DNA of 64,000 nucleotides from Salvator merianae (lineage: Eukaryota > Chordata > Lepidosauria > Squamata > Teiidae), in contig QVOM02000049.1 of assembly GCA_003586115.2 (NCBI GenBank), positions 23,427,765-23,491,764 of the forward strand, in the 5' to 3' direction. Positions 10,562-22,090 of this stretch are shown here, piece after piece. Under the pieces are notes generated by a model that saw only the letters and a list, made by a program, of their open reading frames with translations, did not search any database and was not told the origin of the DNA. A program made the translations under genes and the position numbers. Each line of letters starts with the position of its first letter. Positions within the stretch are counted from its first letter, which is position 1.

Positions 10562-11118
10562 AGAGTGATGGTAAAAAGCAAAGGAGAAACATTTCAGTGC
10601 AGCTGTATATTCTTCAACTAATTCTCACTAGAGATGACAATTAAGGGTTAAAGGAAAGACTTCTCCTCAGTATGGCTCAGTGTCAGTGTATCTTTGTGTA
10701 AACAGTGCTCCTATTTATCCTCACACTCTGGGTGTTCCCCACTGGCCATTTAGATAAAATGAGTTTATGTTTCCAAAAATCCAATCATAATTGTCAGCTC
10801 AAATAGCTAAATGACAACTAGCTTAATGCAACAATTAAGCATGAAGGCTTAAAGACTTTGTCAGAGTGTCTGTACAAGTCAATGGACTTCTGCCAATTTC
10901 ACAGAATAACTCAGCTCAAGGACTAGTCCAGTGGGTTAAAGTGCTTTTTGCTCAAAGAGAGCAACGGTAACATATGCAAACTACAGGAAGACAACAAACA
11001 AATTGATTTATTGGTCAAATCAGTTGAAAGTATTTTATATGAAATAATCAGGAGTTTTGCACCATTGCATTGTTTCACATCCATTTTTTAAAATATAACA
11101 GGAGTCAGACAAAGTAGG
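10562..11118. other. Non-coding stretch
   Basis: No exon or repeat recognised. Confidence 0.45.
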
Positions 11119-11130
11119 CCCTCTGAATTT

Positions 11131-11323
11131 GTTGTTGTTGGGTACCATTGAGTTGTGGCTAACTCCTGGTTGACTGCATGGACACATCTATGGGAACCTT
11201 GATGCAGTTTTCTTGGCAGAGATACAGAAGTGGTTTGCCATTGCCTACTTCTGGGGAAAAGTTAGGAATCAAACCCACAACCCTCTGCTTTCCAGGTTAC
11301 TTACATTGCCACTGAGCTACAGC
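11131..11323 (-). mobile_element. tRNA-derived SINE, Sauria-like, antisense
   Basis: Read on the minus strand it starts with a tRNA-like head (GGGCTGTAGCTCAGTGGCAA, an A-box match), followed by a B-box-like GTGGGTTTGATTCC, a GGCAATGGCAAACCACTTCT block, and a tail ending in ACCCAACAACAACAA, as in SINEs that borrow a Bov-B-type LINE tail. A 12-bp duplication flanks it, CCCTCTGAATTT at 11119-11130 and CCCTCTGTATTT at 11324-11335 (one mismatch), the expected mark of LINE-driven integration. The 74-codon ORF here is incidental. Confidence 0.88.
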
Positions 11324-11559
11324 CCCTCTGTATTTAGCTTCTGCTTATTTGTTATGAGCAAGCTGTGTGCTTGTGCCCTGCTGATGGTCTCCCTGTTCAG
11401 CCACCTGGCCACTGATGCTCTTATGTCCTTAAGCTGAAGCTAAATGCAGAGGCGGACAATACAAAAATAACAGGTTACCATGTTTCTGCACCTACTATTA
11501 AGTTATGAGCCTGAAACAGGCAGATAGATATGAAAAATAAGCATTCAAAAGAATAATAA

Positions 11560-11800
11560 TAACATAAGAGGAGTCCTGCTGGATCAGGCCACGGCCCATC
11601 TAGTCCAGCATCCTGTTTCACACAGTGGCCCACCAATTGCTTCCAGGAATTCTCAAGCAGAAGACAGAGGCAAAACCTTCACCTGCTCTCGACTCCCCGC
11701 AAATGGTCTTTAGGGGCATCCTACCTGTTTCTCCACCCTAGTAGCCATTGATGCACCACACCTCCATGAATCTGTCCAATGTAGTTGACCATCATTGGTT
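11560..11800 (-). mobile_element. CR1-type LINE fragment, antisense
   Basis: The plus strand shows blocks shared with the better CR1 copy at 47551-48125: CATAAGAGGAG, CTGCTGGATCAGGCCAC, CCCATCTAGTCCAGCATCCTG and GTGGCCCACCAATTGCTTCC. These are the 3' portion of the LINE read backwards. No intact coding remains. Confidence 0.7.
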
Positions 11801-12477
11801 CCATCCAGATGAAGCCCTATTTGGGGCCAAATGGAGCCTACAGCTGTGGAAGTTGGCAGATGCTCAGTCAAACAACCGAGAGCTCTGATTCACCCCTCTG
11901 CAATCGCCAGAATGGTTCTGCAGCCAGAACCCTGTAGCAGCCAAGTTCCCTGTCCAGTATTGCCAGGCAGGAACAGGAAGTGGACCCTGAAACTCAACCA
12001 TGTTTTCTGTCAGCATGGGGGCAATGTGACTCTCAGGATGGTTTCAGAGTACTTTTTGCCACCTTTGCAAGAAGTCACCAAGAGGCAGAAAGTGGCCGTG
12101 TCTGGCAAGTAGGTGTTTACTTTCCACGCCCCATCCAAACCTGTATGAGCTGGAACTGCTCATGTGGATAGAGCCATCATAGTTTCATAAAATAGCTGAA
12201 TAAGCTCAGGAAGACATAATGATACATACAGACAGTGCAGACAACAACAAATAAAATACCTCTTCCTACTGTTTTTAAGTGAAGGCTAAGTGAATCCACA
12301 GCAACCTCTTTGCGTCAAGATTTATTTTATTTATATACTTTATTGCCAGGGGAGGTCACAATTTTCAAAAAAGCATTGAAGTCTATACTACGGAAAACCT
12401 GTAGCATGGGTTGCTAATGTTACATTTGGAACTGTCCAGCTCTCTAATTTTTCTCTCATGGCTTATCTCCAAAGGGG

Positions 12478-12561
12478 GTTGAACCCAAACTCCTAGAAGT
12501 CCAAGGAAGCTCAGTTGGTGCTCAGGGATAATGGGAGCTGTATTCCAGCTGTAGGACAGTA
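12478..12561. repeat. Remnant of a palindromic interspersed repeat
   Basis: Contains GCTCAGGGATAATGGGAGCT, preceded by a rough inverted partner (GAACCCAAACTCCTAGAAGT). This resembles the common reptile repeat whose arms read ACTCCCATCATCCC / GGGATGATGGGAGT, also seen at 36943-37062. The transposon at 12562 begins immediately after it and probably inserted into it. Confidence 0.4.
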
Positions 12562-13011
12562 GGGCCTTTTTGTACTTTGGTGTAATAAGGTTTAGGATCC
12601 CTCGTGGTCCTCTTCAGGGTCTCTTCTGGTCACATGTTAATGAGGATCAGATGGGCACTGCCCACCACTGATAGCTTTCATCCACACAGGATGGAGCTTA
12701 ATCCTGATATCAAGGACTACCAGTGTACCAGTTTGGGCCAGTCTGGATCATGGAGGGATGCAGAAGGAGTGCCTCTGTTTTCCAGAATACCAGGGGACCC
12801 ATTTTGGTGGTGCATCAAAGCATGCTGCCAAAATGAATTCCCCATTCCTAGCTTTTGTGAGTTTTGGGGCCAGTGCTGGGGGTGGTCTGGACCAGTGTCA
12901 CTGTGCAGATGGCACTGTTCCAGACCACACCTTACCATGATCAAGAAGAGGGGGGCTCGCTGGTCCAGACCTGCTTGGTCAGATCACGTCAAGGTAAGTG
13001 CAGAAAGGCCC
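12562..13011 (+). mobile_element. Non-autonomous PIF/Harbinger-like transposon, type B
   Basis: The left end is GGGCCTTTTTGTACTTTGG and the right end in reverse GGGCCTTTCTGCACTTACC. The flanks are GTA (12559-12561) and ATA (13012-13014), compatible with a duplication carrying one mutation. The interior has CCATTTTGGTGGTGCATC and repeated GGTCTGGACC motifs shared with 1373-1775. The 143-codon ORF at 12604-13035 runs out of the element and has no homology signal. Confidence 0.75.
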
Positions 13012-13318
13012 ATAGATTTGCTCCCCCTGGTTTAGAATAAGGCACTAGTTGTTCCCTTCCCTTCTTTTTCTTTTTCTTTTCTTTTATTTGGTCAGATTTG
13101 AGGACTTATTCCTAAAGCATGAGCTGAGGGGCAGGTTCCCCTAATATAATGAATATGGCATCCTAAGGATTTGCACTCATTTGTATAAATTTCATTACAG
13201 CAACTAAAGTTCTTTAAAAAAGAAAAAAAAATTAAAAAAGAAAATTAATAAAAAAAATCTCCATGAGATAGATAAAATGATGATTGAACTCTAAAGGCAG
13301 CTGTCACATGTTGTTGGA

Positions 13319-13341
13319 GTAGTAGTAGTAGTAGTAGTAAT
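13319..13341 (+). repeat. (AGT)n microsatellite
   Basis: About seven AGT units, continuing into an AT-rich triplet region up to about 13370. Confidence 0.9.
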
Positions 13342-13378
13342 TATTATTGTTAATAATAATAACAACAATAACAACTTA

Positions 13379-13760
13379 GGTTGTGATGACACATAACAAA
13401 AAGGCAACTCAGAAGCACCTCAGGGATAGTAGTATGTGGCCCTCATGTTCTCATTCCAGCTTTAATCCACCTTTTTTTAGCCTAGAATGTTAATAGGTAT
13501 CCAGACTAACACGGGAACAATCCCACCTCGGAACCATCTCTAAGCAGCCTCTGAGCCTCCTCAGAGATGTGATCACAGCCTTAGAGACAGTTGGCAAGTG
13601 AGATTGTTCACATGGCAATGTGCCCCCCCCCCCCACATATATACTCATAAACACTCTAGCCTAGAAATGTTGGATTAGAGATGGGATGAGATCACAAGTG
13701 ACACACATTATCATTTCTAAGGCATTTTTGAGCCACATTTTTTGCCACGTGAACACAACC
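13379..13760. mobile_element. Candidate inverted-repeat transposon (GGTTGTG ends)
   Basis: The left end GGTTGTGATGACACATAAC and the right end in reverse GGTTGTGTTCACGTGGCAAA continue to match through AAAAAGGC / AAAAATGTGGC. The flanking trinucleotides are TTA and TAT, so the duplication is not exact. The interior includes a poly-C run and a TAGCCTAGAATGTTAAT block also found near 31078. Confidence 0.5.
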
Positions 13761-13927
13761 TATAATCTGTACAGTTGGTGAAATGCTACAAAAAGATGTG
13801 GACAGTTTGCTTTGAAAGTATTCTGAGCTTGTTAACAATAGGAAGATTTTTCTGATTACCAGGTAATAACTGGAAGAGGATACAAGGAAATAATACCAGA
13901 AATGGTATATAGTTTTTTGCAAACTGA

Positions 13928-14012
13928 GGGACAATTTTGCACTGACCACTGGCTCAGCAAGCAAATTATCAGCCTCCTTTCTGAATGCTGGTGCAGTCTA
14001 AGGGAGGCCCCA
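13928..14012 (+). mobile_element. Half copy of the 9290-type foldback MITE
   Basis: Begins GGGACAATTTTGCACTGACC and continues through CAGCAAGCA and GTCTAAGGGAGGCCC, matching the left arm of 9290-9503. The right arm is missing; a type A element follows 24 bases later. Confidence 0.7.
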
Positions 14013-14035
14013 TCAGACTCCATTTCTTGGAAATG

Positions 14036-14465
14036 GAGCCTGTTCTCACTTCTTGGAAATGGAGCCTGCTAGTGAGAATGGAGACACTCACTAGCACGGT
14101 GCATCCTCATTTTGTGGGAGGCTGAGCAATCAGGAGCATCTGCAGATGCTCCCAATTGCTCCTAGCAGTGGACAACAAAACTGTTGTTCACAGCTGTACC
14201 AGAAGCAGCTGGATTGCTCCCAATATGCAACATTCACCCCCACTTCTGGGTGCGAATGTTGCAGACTGCAGCACAGCATGGATGTGCAATCACACACCAT
14301 GTCCCCAGTTTCCATGGCTGCTGTCATGGTGGGGCGGCCAACATTCGCTCTGCAAGTGCTAGAAGCCCATTCCTCCCAGTGCTAATAGCCAACACACGGT
14401 GGGGACTGTTCCATCTTGGAAAGGTCAGATTCGACCATTCCAAGGTGGAGAGTGTGAAAAGGCCC
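14036..14465 (+). mobile_element. Non-autonomous PIF/Harbinger-like transposon, type A
   Basis: The left end is GAGCCTGTTCTCACTTCTTG and the right end in reverse GGGCCTTTTCACACTCTCC. ATG is duplicated exactly (14033-14035 and 14466-14468). Near the left end the segment CTTGGAAATGGAGCCTG occurs twice within about 35 bp, a small local duplication spanning the boundary. The interior landmarks match the other type A copies. The ORFs inside are shadows. Confidence 0.85.
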
Positions 14466-14468
14466 ATG

Positions 14469-15990
14469 GTGTCTACTTTCACACTCAGTCATCTCGTATC
14501 TTTATCCAGCTTTAAAGCATCAAAGATTGTGTGGATTGTGAATTGTTTCAATGCCTCTAAAATTCCTTTTATGGTTGGAATGTTGGCTTTGTAGACAAAA
14601 TTTTTCAAATAAGTAGCAATAATAGATTTCTCACAATCTTCAACAGTGAGGAACATCACCATATTGTACTTTTGCATTTATATTCCAAGATTCTTCCAAG
14701 TATCTCCAAATGACAAACATTTTTCTCCTTTCTTTCATTTTATTCCAACGTAGGTAGCCTAGACTACAAGGCGGTGACTGGCCAAGATCGGTGAGTTTCT
14801 GGGAAGGAGAAGGAATATGAGGAGAAAAATGTGGCACAGTTGGAAGAAGAAGCATGGGAGGAAGGGATCTACTTGTGATTTAACTTTCCTGCTGCCTATC
14901 AGTGCCCATTAATAACACAAGGTATTTTAAATTTAACAAATTATTGTTACTAGAGTTACTGGTGAGTTTGCATTAGTAGTAGGAATGTTCAATGGATCAG
15001 GACCCTGATCTGAACCACCTCTCCATAATTATGTGGTACATCAATAAGCCAGGGAAGTGAAATTGCTGAGCCAGGAAAACTGCAGTTCAGTGCAACACGT
15101 GAGTAGATCATGGCAAGACTTCTTGCTGCTTCCTGGGACAGCATTCAGCTGGAGCGCAGATAAAACATGGTAGTTTGGTAGAGCAGAGTGATCTGTAGAC
15201 AGTTTGAAATGTAAATAGGTCCCAAGGCAGCTAACAAAAATTAAAATATAATAAAACAATCATGAATAAAAGTGACACAAAACACACCCTCCACCATGTC
15301 TCCAAAAATTAGGACAAAAAAGTCCTCGTGTCCTTAACTAGCCTGCCCATTACAGAGCAGAGAGATGTACATGAACATTCAGAAGACAAAGGTGTGAGGT
15401 GGGAACTGTACATCAGACAGGGTCACATAAGCAAAGGTACTTCTCCCAACTACCTCACCACTCAACCTTGCTTCCCTACAGAAGCAAATGCCCATCAATT
15501 CCTTCCTGCTCTAGAGTCAATTCTTGTGTAGCCTGATTCTTCATATGCTGATCTAGTCTTCAAGAAAAGACTTTAGAAACATTTAGAGGACAACAGATCT
15601 TCCTATTCACCCCAACTGTTATCCAGAAAAGGGTTGGTTCTATCTGTTCAAGTGCTCAGAGCAAGAAGAAAATGTCTGATCACTTAGAGGGTAGGAGGAC
15701 TGGGGGCAGGGCCTGGGTGGCAGAATGAAGCACAGTCTAAGATGGTGAAGCTGGGCATGTACCACCTGACCGCTTCATGGAGACCACCAGAACCCTGAGG
15801 AAAAAGCAGGGTGAGAACGTTGCTTGTCCAGCTCAGCCATTCTAAGTTGCACCTCAACCCACACCTCCTGATCTGCCTGTAGGCCAAACATGGAGCCAAG
15901 CCATGCTTCCCCTAGCACCCTGATTGGACTAGGAGGCATGGGGGAAGGTATAGCCAAGGATGGCCCATCTAGGCAAACTGTACGCCCACA
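14469..15990. other. Non-coding stretch
   Basis: About 1.5 kb without a recognised gene. Near 14980 a GTAGGAATGTTCAATGGATC motif hints at an interspersed repeat also suggested near 51685, but the evidence is thin. Confidence 0.45.
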
Positions 15991-16050
15991 TTTATTTATT
16001 TATTTATTTATTGGACTTATATGCCGCCCCTCTCCGAAGACATGGCTGTT
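15991..16050 (-). mobile_element. LINE 3' end, L2-like, antisense
   Basis: Starts with TTTATTTATTTATTTATT and continues GGACTTATATGCCGCCCCTC, the reverse of the usual squamate LINE 3' terminus. Only the terminal part is present. Confidence 0.6.
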
Positions 16051-16601
16051 TCAGGGTGCTGAGACAAAAGTCGTATAGTGTGGCAGCTGGACTATAGGCT
16101 GGTTGGGCGATAGGGGTCAAGATGCAGCCTAAAGTGGATGGGCCAAGCAAGTTGCACACTCACCCAGCTGCTTTTTGGGGTGCTAAGGCAGTGGGGCATG
16201 GGGTGGGGTGGTGTTTGGCCACCAAGCAACGTGGAGCTGCATCACTCTGCACCCTCCTGAGTTTGGTGCTCTGTGTGGTTACACTGTTGACCCCATCCTA
16301 CAACCAGCTCCAATCCAGAAAAAGAATGACAGATGGCTGCCAGATGAAACCTCTGTCTCTATCCAATGCAGCAATTGAATTACCTGTATGAAGTGCAAGA
16401 AGAAAAGTGCTAGAAACTCCAAAAGTTCACACAACACAGAAGAATCTCTACACACTGGCATTCTGAGAAGTGTGTTGGCTCTTCCTTTGCAAGCAGCAGT
16501 GCAGCTGGTGTCTCTCATGGGCATTCATGGCCCTTTGCTTTTTTTCATAGTTTCCTCTTGCTGTTTCTGACCAGTGTGTTAGCAGAACTAAACTTTAACT
16601 T
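16051..16601. other. Non-coding stretch
   Basis: Nothing recognised; the 89-codon ORF at 16122-16391 has no domain features and low-complexity hydrophobic content. Confidence 0.45.

Positions 16602-16646
<45 letters not shown>
16602..16646 (+). repeat. (CTAT)n microsatellite
   Basis: About eleven tetranucleotide units, followed by a short CA/TA run to about 16665. Confidence 0.97.
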
Positions 16647-17334
16647 ACACACACACATATATAATGCTACATAATATATACAAATATCACATCACACAAA
16701 AATTGCACAAAGCCATCTAGCTTAACCTCATACTTCCCTATATCCCGTCCTATTCCCACCCCTCAATGACCATCTACTGAAAGCAACTTTCATATTCCAT
16801 TGAGTTTTACATATACTATATTTTTCTAATTTGCTGAACTATTATTTACTTAATCATTTATATTATTCTACCCAAACATAGTTTGAAAAATTATACACAC
16901 ACACACAAATTATACATATCTTTCATGTACACAAATATAACATGCCAGAAAATATTGCAGTGGCCTTTTTAAGATTCCAGCTTTTCTGTTATCTTCCTTT
17001 GTTATGGATTTCTGCTGTGCTCCTGTCTACTCCATAACGGACAAACAGCATTTCATGGGCACTGATCATATTCGATTATCATCAGGCTTTTTTTCTGCCC
17101 CACAGATTTTTCGGACCTTTTTTTTGAAAAAAAAGGTACTTCTGCAAACACTGTGGTAGAATACTTACTGTTCATTGGTGGTACACCACTGATCATATAA
17201 ACAACGAAACTCCTAGCCTGAAATAGAGCAAATTATTGCAAATTGCACTAAAGACAATGTAGTAACTAAGCTTGCATTTTTAATTTTAGAACCAATGCTT
17301 TAAAATCAATGGTAGAGTAACTATCTGAAAGTAG
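16647..17334. other. Non-coding AT-rich stretch
   Basis: No gene or repeat family recognised apart from short CA runs near 16895-16910. Confidence 0.45.
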
Positions 17335-17490
17335 AGGGTGATAGGCTGAACCCCTAGCATCTCCCCAGAAGAAGGTAATACCAAACCACTTCTGTATCTG
17401 TCAATTCCCCCCCCCCAGCAAGAATATGTCCATGTAGTTATCAGGAGACAACCCTAAATGGTATCTGACAACAGTACTTTTATGCATGTC
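17335..17490 (+). mobile_element. Degenerate Sauria-like SINE body
   Basis: CCAAACCACTTCTGTATCTG matches the body of the SINEs at 11131 and 28402. It is followed by a poly-C run, then ATATGTCCATGTAGT and an ACAACAGTAC-like tail. The tRNA-like head is very diverged. Confidence 0.55.
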
Positions 17491-19467
17491 CAATTCTTAT
17501 AGCATTTACTGGCATCCCTCAGCCTTTTGTAAAAAAAATGAGTGTATTCCCCACTATATTTGTACTTTGGTCCTTCTACTGCCACAAGAATGAGAAAGAA
17601 CTCATTTGTAATCTATTTCCCACCTCCACTGTGCACCGCAATGAAGAAGATCTTGAACAATCCTGTCCATCAAGGCAAACCCATACTTCTACATAGTTAG
17701 ATATGTGCCCTAGCAGCTACTGGCTACATCCAAACGGCCTACATCATAATTCATTCTGCAAAACTATGTCAGCAATTTGGAGAACAAGCCATAAAAACTC
17801 CAAGTTCCACGACTTCTCTGCCCATTGTCTGCAGAACAGCCTTGAGAAGAACTTTGCATTCCTTTCCTTTCCTTTCTTAAATGCTTACTGCGAGCTGTCT
17901 ACCGACCATTTCTGTACTAGTGGTCCCAAATAGCTGGGGAGAAAAACAAATTAAACCTTTGACCTTTTCTGACAACCTTGCCTTTGGAGGAGGCAGTTGT
18001 TTATTTAGTGAAGCCTAGCAGATAATGGAGTTCTGGAAGCAAAATGTGTTGCTGGCAAACTGAAAATGTTGTTCTGAGCAAAAACCAAAAGGCCTCCTCA
18101 GAGGGTGTACTTTTCTATAATATCACCACACCAGTTCCTTTCCCATTGACTCTTCTTTTACTTGGGTGCATTTTTTTTCAGATATGTGAGGATGGAAAGA
18201 GCCTTTGTTTATATAAGCTGCCCATAGAGGCCAGGAAGCTCACGCATATCTAAGGCTATAAGAAAACACCTGCTCATTGACATAGCATCACTTACACAAA
18301 GGCTTTGTTGCACCTTTCACAGTAAGAAAGGGCTGCCCATTACTTTTTGTTATCAGCCATGCCTCAAAGAGCCCATGTAGCTCTGGTCAACAAAAAGGTG
18401 ACTTCCATCACCCCCAAAGTCAGAGTCACATTCCAATTCGTTCTGTCTGCCTGAAATAACTTCAGTAGAACATTTATCATGTTAAGAATGATAGGCCAAG
18501 GTACCCTCCTGGCTGCTTGTCTGTTCAATAATTTTGCAAGACAGAATGTTTGTCATTGATTCACTCCTCTTTAAGAACCAAAACAGGACAATTTCTGTCT
18601 GCCAAAAAGTCAACATAGGTGGTCCAATAGAAGCAACTCGAACTAAAGTTCATTTCATTTTTCAATTTCTGTTGCTTTATTACACTCTTAATTTTTATAA
18701 GACATGCTGAATGGATTGCACCCTAATATATGGCATATAGGTATAAGAAATACAGACAAACTTGAGCGAATATAGGAACAAAGAATTGGGTCATTTTTTG
18801 AAGTGACTGCTAATTTAACCTGGGTGTAACTGGAAATTGATGCACTTTGATGTGATCCATAGTTTTACTGTTGACTAAGGAATGAGTTCTTCAAATGTCA
18901 GCTAGCAACAAATGTCAAATAAGTTGAAGTCAGTCATTCAAACTAAAACTATAACTAGTTTTATATATAATACTCTTGCCTCGTTTCTCCTTCCATCAAA
19001 TAGCTCTCCTTTCTATATTAAATCATAAGTGTATTGTAGAGATGGTTTTTGTAACTGAGATAGTCACATTTAAGAGTGATCCTGGATCTTGCACATTCCT
19101 GTTGTCCAGGAGAGAATCCTTCTGTAATTACAACCTGCATTATAAGCTGTGTACTTTTCCATATGACCACACTACTTGTAACGCTTAATCAGTTGATGCA
19201 AAAAATAATAATACTTACTATCAAATCTGTATTTTTGCAGCCATTCCTCACTATGGCTTGGTTCCCACAAACCAGTGCATCATGCAAACTGTGTTATGCA
19301 AGTAGCTGCCACCTGTGGAAAACTGAGAGTTAGGAGAACCATGGAGGCCCAGTCTACTAAAGTTAGTCAGTGCCATCACAGAGTTGCCAGGTTTACCAAT
19401 GTAAATCAGTGGGGCAGTCCAGACCATCAGTAAGCCAACAGCACTGTAGAGGAGAAGTCAAAACTAT
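17491..19467. other. Non-coding stretch
   Basis: About 2 kb of AT-rich sequence with only short ORFs. No repeat family, exon or RNA gene could be supported. Confidence 0.45.
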
Positions 19468-19953
19468 GGGCCTTTCCACACTTACTGGTAAACCAGTACA
19501 GTGTGAGGACCTTTTTTGTCTGCACTCTGGTGTGGACAAGAGAGGACACAGCCCTGCAAGTCTGCTCCATCTGCATTTGATGGAGCATAGCCCAGTCCAG
19601 GTGACCAAAACGGCCACTTAGATTGGGATACAGGTAGACTTTTTTCTTTTCAAAGGTCTATTGGTGGTCCAGGGACCTCTGGAACAGAACTGAGAAGCAT
19701 TTGGAAGGGTTTATCCCTCCTTGTTCCAGTTAAGCAGGAAGACCTATTTTGGCAGCACACTACATTGCACCACTGAAATGGGTCCCTCTGGGTTCCAAGG
19801 CCGGAAGCTCTTGCAGCAGGTTCTGAAGCTTGTGTAATGTTTGGAGCAGTGTGTGGCAGGGAAGTTCTGGGGCTGTTCCGGAACAGCGGTCCAGAGTGTA
19901 AATGACCCAGTTCTGGCTGGAGCAGTCTAGCCCCCTCAAATGCGGAAACAGTC
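19468..19953. mobile_element. Non-autonomous PIF/Harbinger-like transposon, type B
   Basis: The left end is GGGCCTTTCCACACTTACTG and the right end in reverse GACTGTTTCCGCATTTGAGG. The flanking trinucleotides (TAT, ATT) do not match exactly. The interior block GAAATGGGTCCCTCTGG followed by GGTTCCAAGG is shared with the elements at 31129, 33836 and 40164. Confidence 0.6.
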
Positions 19954-20109
19954 ATTAACTAAGTCAGTGATGAAGCAGGGAGGAAACCCGCTATAAATGT
20001 AACTGAGCTGTGGAAGGGTCGTCCAGTGAATCACTGTAAGTCAATGGCATCTCAGAAGCTAAATAACATTATTTAAAGTTACCCAGCTTGCATTGAAACA
20101 AAGGAAGTT

Positions 20110-20180
20110 GCATTTATTTATTTACATTTTTATACCACTCTTGACCCTGAGGTCCCTGGATGGTTTACGCAACAAAAGCA
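20110..20180 (-). mobile_element. LINE 3' end, L2-like, antisense
   Basis: TTTATTTATTTACATTTTTA, then a TACCACTC block and GGTCCCTGGATGGTTTACG: the inverted LINE terminus, short and truncated. Confidence 0.55.
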
Positions 20181-20368
20181 AAATATTTAGATTTTCAAAG
20201 GTTAGATAGGATCTGTCATATGTGTTGGCTTTGTTCCTTCAGCAACTATGTTGAAATTGGCCTCAGGATGATGACAAACCCTTTGTTTTGAGCTCCTACT
20301 GTGGCTGAGCCAGAATTCTACTTTTCTTCTTCCTTTTGTGACTCTGTTGCCCTCCTCAGTCTAACAGT

Positions 20369-20960
20369 AGATTGATTGATTGGTTGGTTGGTTGGTTGGT
20401 TGGTTGCATTTTTATCCTGTCCTATACCTGAAGGTCTCAGGGAGGGTTACAACATTAAAACCAATATAAAATGAACATACTAAAACAATAACAATGTCCT
20501 AAACATATAAAGTGAAGGTGCATGACGCATCTCAGGGGAAAGACTATTCCATAGTTTGGGACCCATCACTGAGAAGGTCCACCTCCTCTGCTACTGAGGA
20601 TGTTCCTTTAGATATTTGGGGCCCAAGTCATTTAGGCCCTTACAGGTTAAGGTTAACACCTTGAATTGGGCTTGGTAGCAAACTGGCAGCCAGTACAGCT
20701 CTTTTAAGACTGGCATGATGTTCATCTGGCCAGCTGTCCTAGCCAGCAGCCAGCAGCTGCATTCTGCACCATCTGCAGCTTCCGACCTATCTTCAAGGGC
20801 TGCCCCATGTGGAGCGCATTACAATAGTCCAGTTCTGGAAGTTACCAGAGCATGGATAACTGTGGCCAAGTCATCTCTGTCTAGAAAGGCCCTTAGCTGT
20901 TGGACCAGCCATAGTTGGGATAGGCACTCTTGGCCATGGCCTCCACCTAGGCAGACTCTC
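20369..20960 (-). mobile_element. L2-like LINE, antisense 3' region
   Basis: Starts at an (ATTG)(TTGG) tetranucleotide run (20369-20406). It continues through the inverted terminus (TATCCTGTCCTATACCTGAA) and a long block with landmarks ACTGAGAAGG, CACCTTGAATTGGGC, AACTGGCAGCCAGTACAGCT, AGCGCATTACAATAGTCCAG and GCATGGATAACTGTGGCC. This order is typical of a very common squamate LINE read backwards. Related pieces occur at 39690 and 58662. No open frame survives. Confidence 0.65.
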
Positions 20961-22090
20961 ATCTGCTGCCAGAGTCACTGCCTCTATCCCAGGGCTAAAG
21001 GTATGACCCTATGTTCTTTCTGAATAGCTACTGCAATTAGTTATGTTGGCTGCCTCATGGTGACAGTTGAGGGAGAGGGACTTGGTGGAATCCACCTCTT
21101 ACCAGGGCCAAAGGAGTGACCCTGCTTCCCCTCTGTCCAGCTACTGCAGTCGCTTTAACCAAATATGTTACTGAAATACTTTTACCAACCATGCTGTAAA
21201 AAAAAAAACGCATTATAGTAGGGATAACTACTAGGGTAGATGTTTGTCGATTTAATTCCTCGTAATGTACTTAAGAAGGGTACAGAAGGCAGGAAGTTAA
21301 ATTCAGGGTAAACTATTACTGGTTGCCAGAAGTAAAGAGGACTAAAATCTCCACCCACACCACCTTCACCATATCCGTGTGCTTGGATAGGAAGCCATGC
21401 CAGCATATCTCCACACAGATAGGGCTCCCACCCATTTGATTGCTCTCACTCTGAAAGAATTCCAGAATGTTTATTCAGCCAAAGTAAAGGTACCAATCAG
21501 GGGAATTTTATCAAGCGGCACTGTAATGATACGGCAGGAAAGCAAGAAAGGAGGTTTCATACATGGATTGCAGTATGAGAAATTCTAGCTAAGTAAATTC
21601 TAGAAGGGTGGAGGTGAGGAAAGGAAAGAACAGATAATAAAACAAAAAGTGACACAGCAGTTAAGCAGTTAAAAGCCCACACAATGAGGATGACTCATTC
21701 GAGCAGGTCACAGTTAAGCCTTAAAACAACCTGGAGGATGCCAGACTGATGTAAAAATCACCCCCTCAAAAAGGGAGTAAAGAAGAGACAGGTCTGCATG
21801 ACATTTAAATATGCCACTTCCTACTGACATATTCATTTAAATTTAGAAAAATTCCTGCAACAGAAATTAAATAAATGCCACCATAGTGACTGTGATAAAG
21901 TGACAGCTCAGCTGCAGCTATGGGTCTTAGGGATATGGAGCGACCCAAATCTGTGGTTCCATTTGTAAAGGACCTGAATGGCAACTAAAGTGGTTTGAAT
22001 GTTGAATCTAGAACTGGCTGACTGCTTCTGTGGACTGGCTGGCCCATTAGTTGTATGGTTAATAATTGGTACAAATTGGTACTTTACTAA
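20961..22090. other. Non-coding stretch
   Basis: No gene or repeat family supported. The first 150 bases may be a worn continuation of the preceding LINE. Confidence 0.4.

Noticed and set aside
13621..13635. Poly-C run and similar homopolymers as regulatory sites
   Set aside because: Short homopolymers are common here and have no associated gene.
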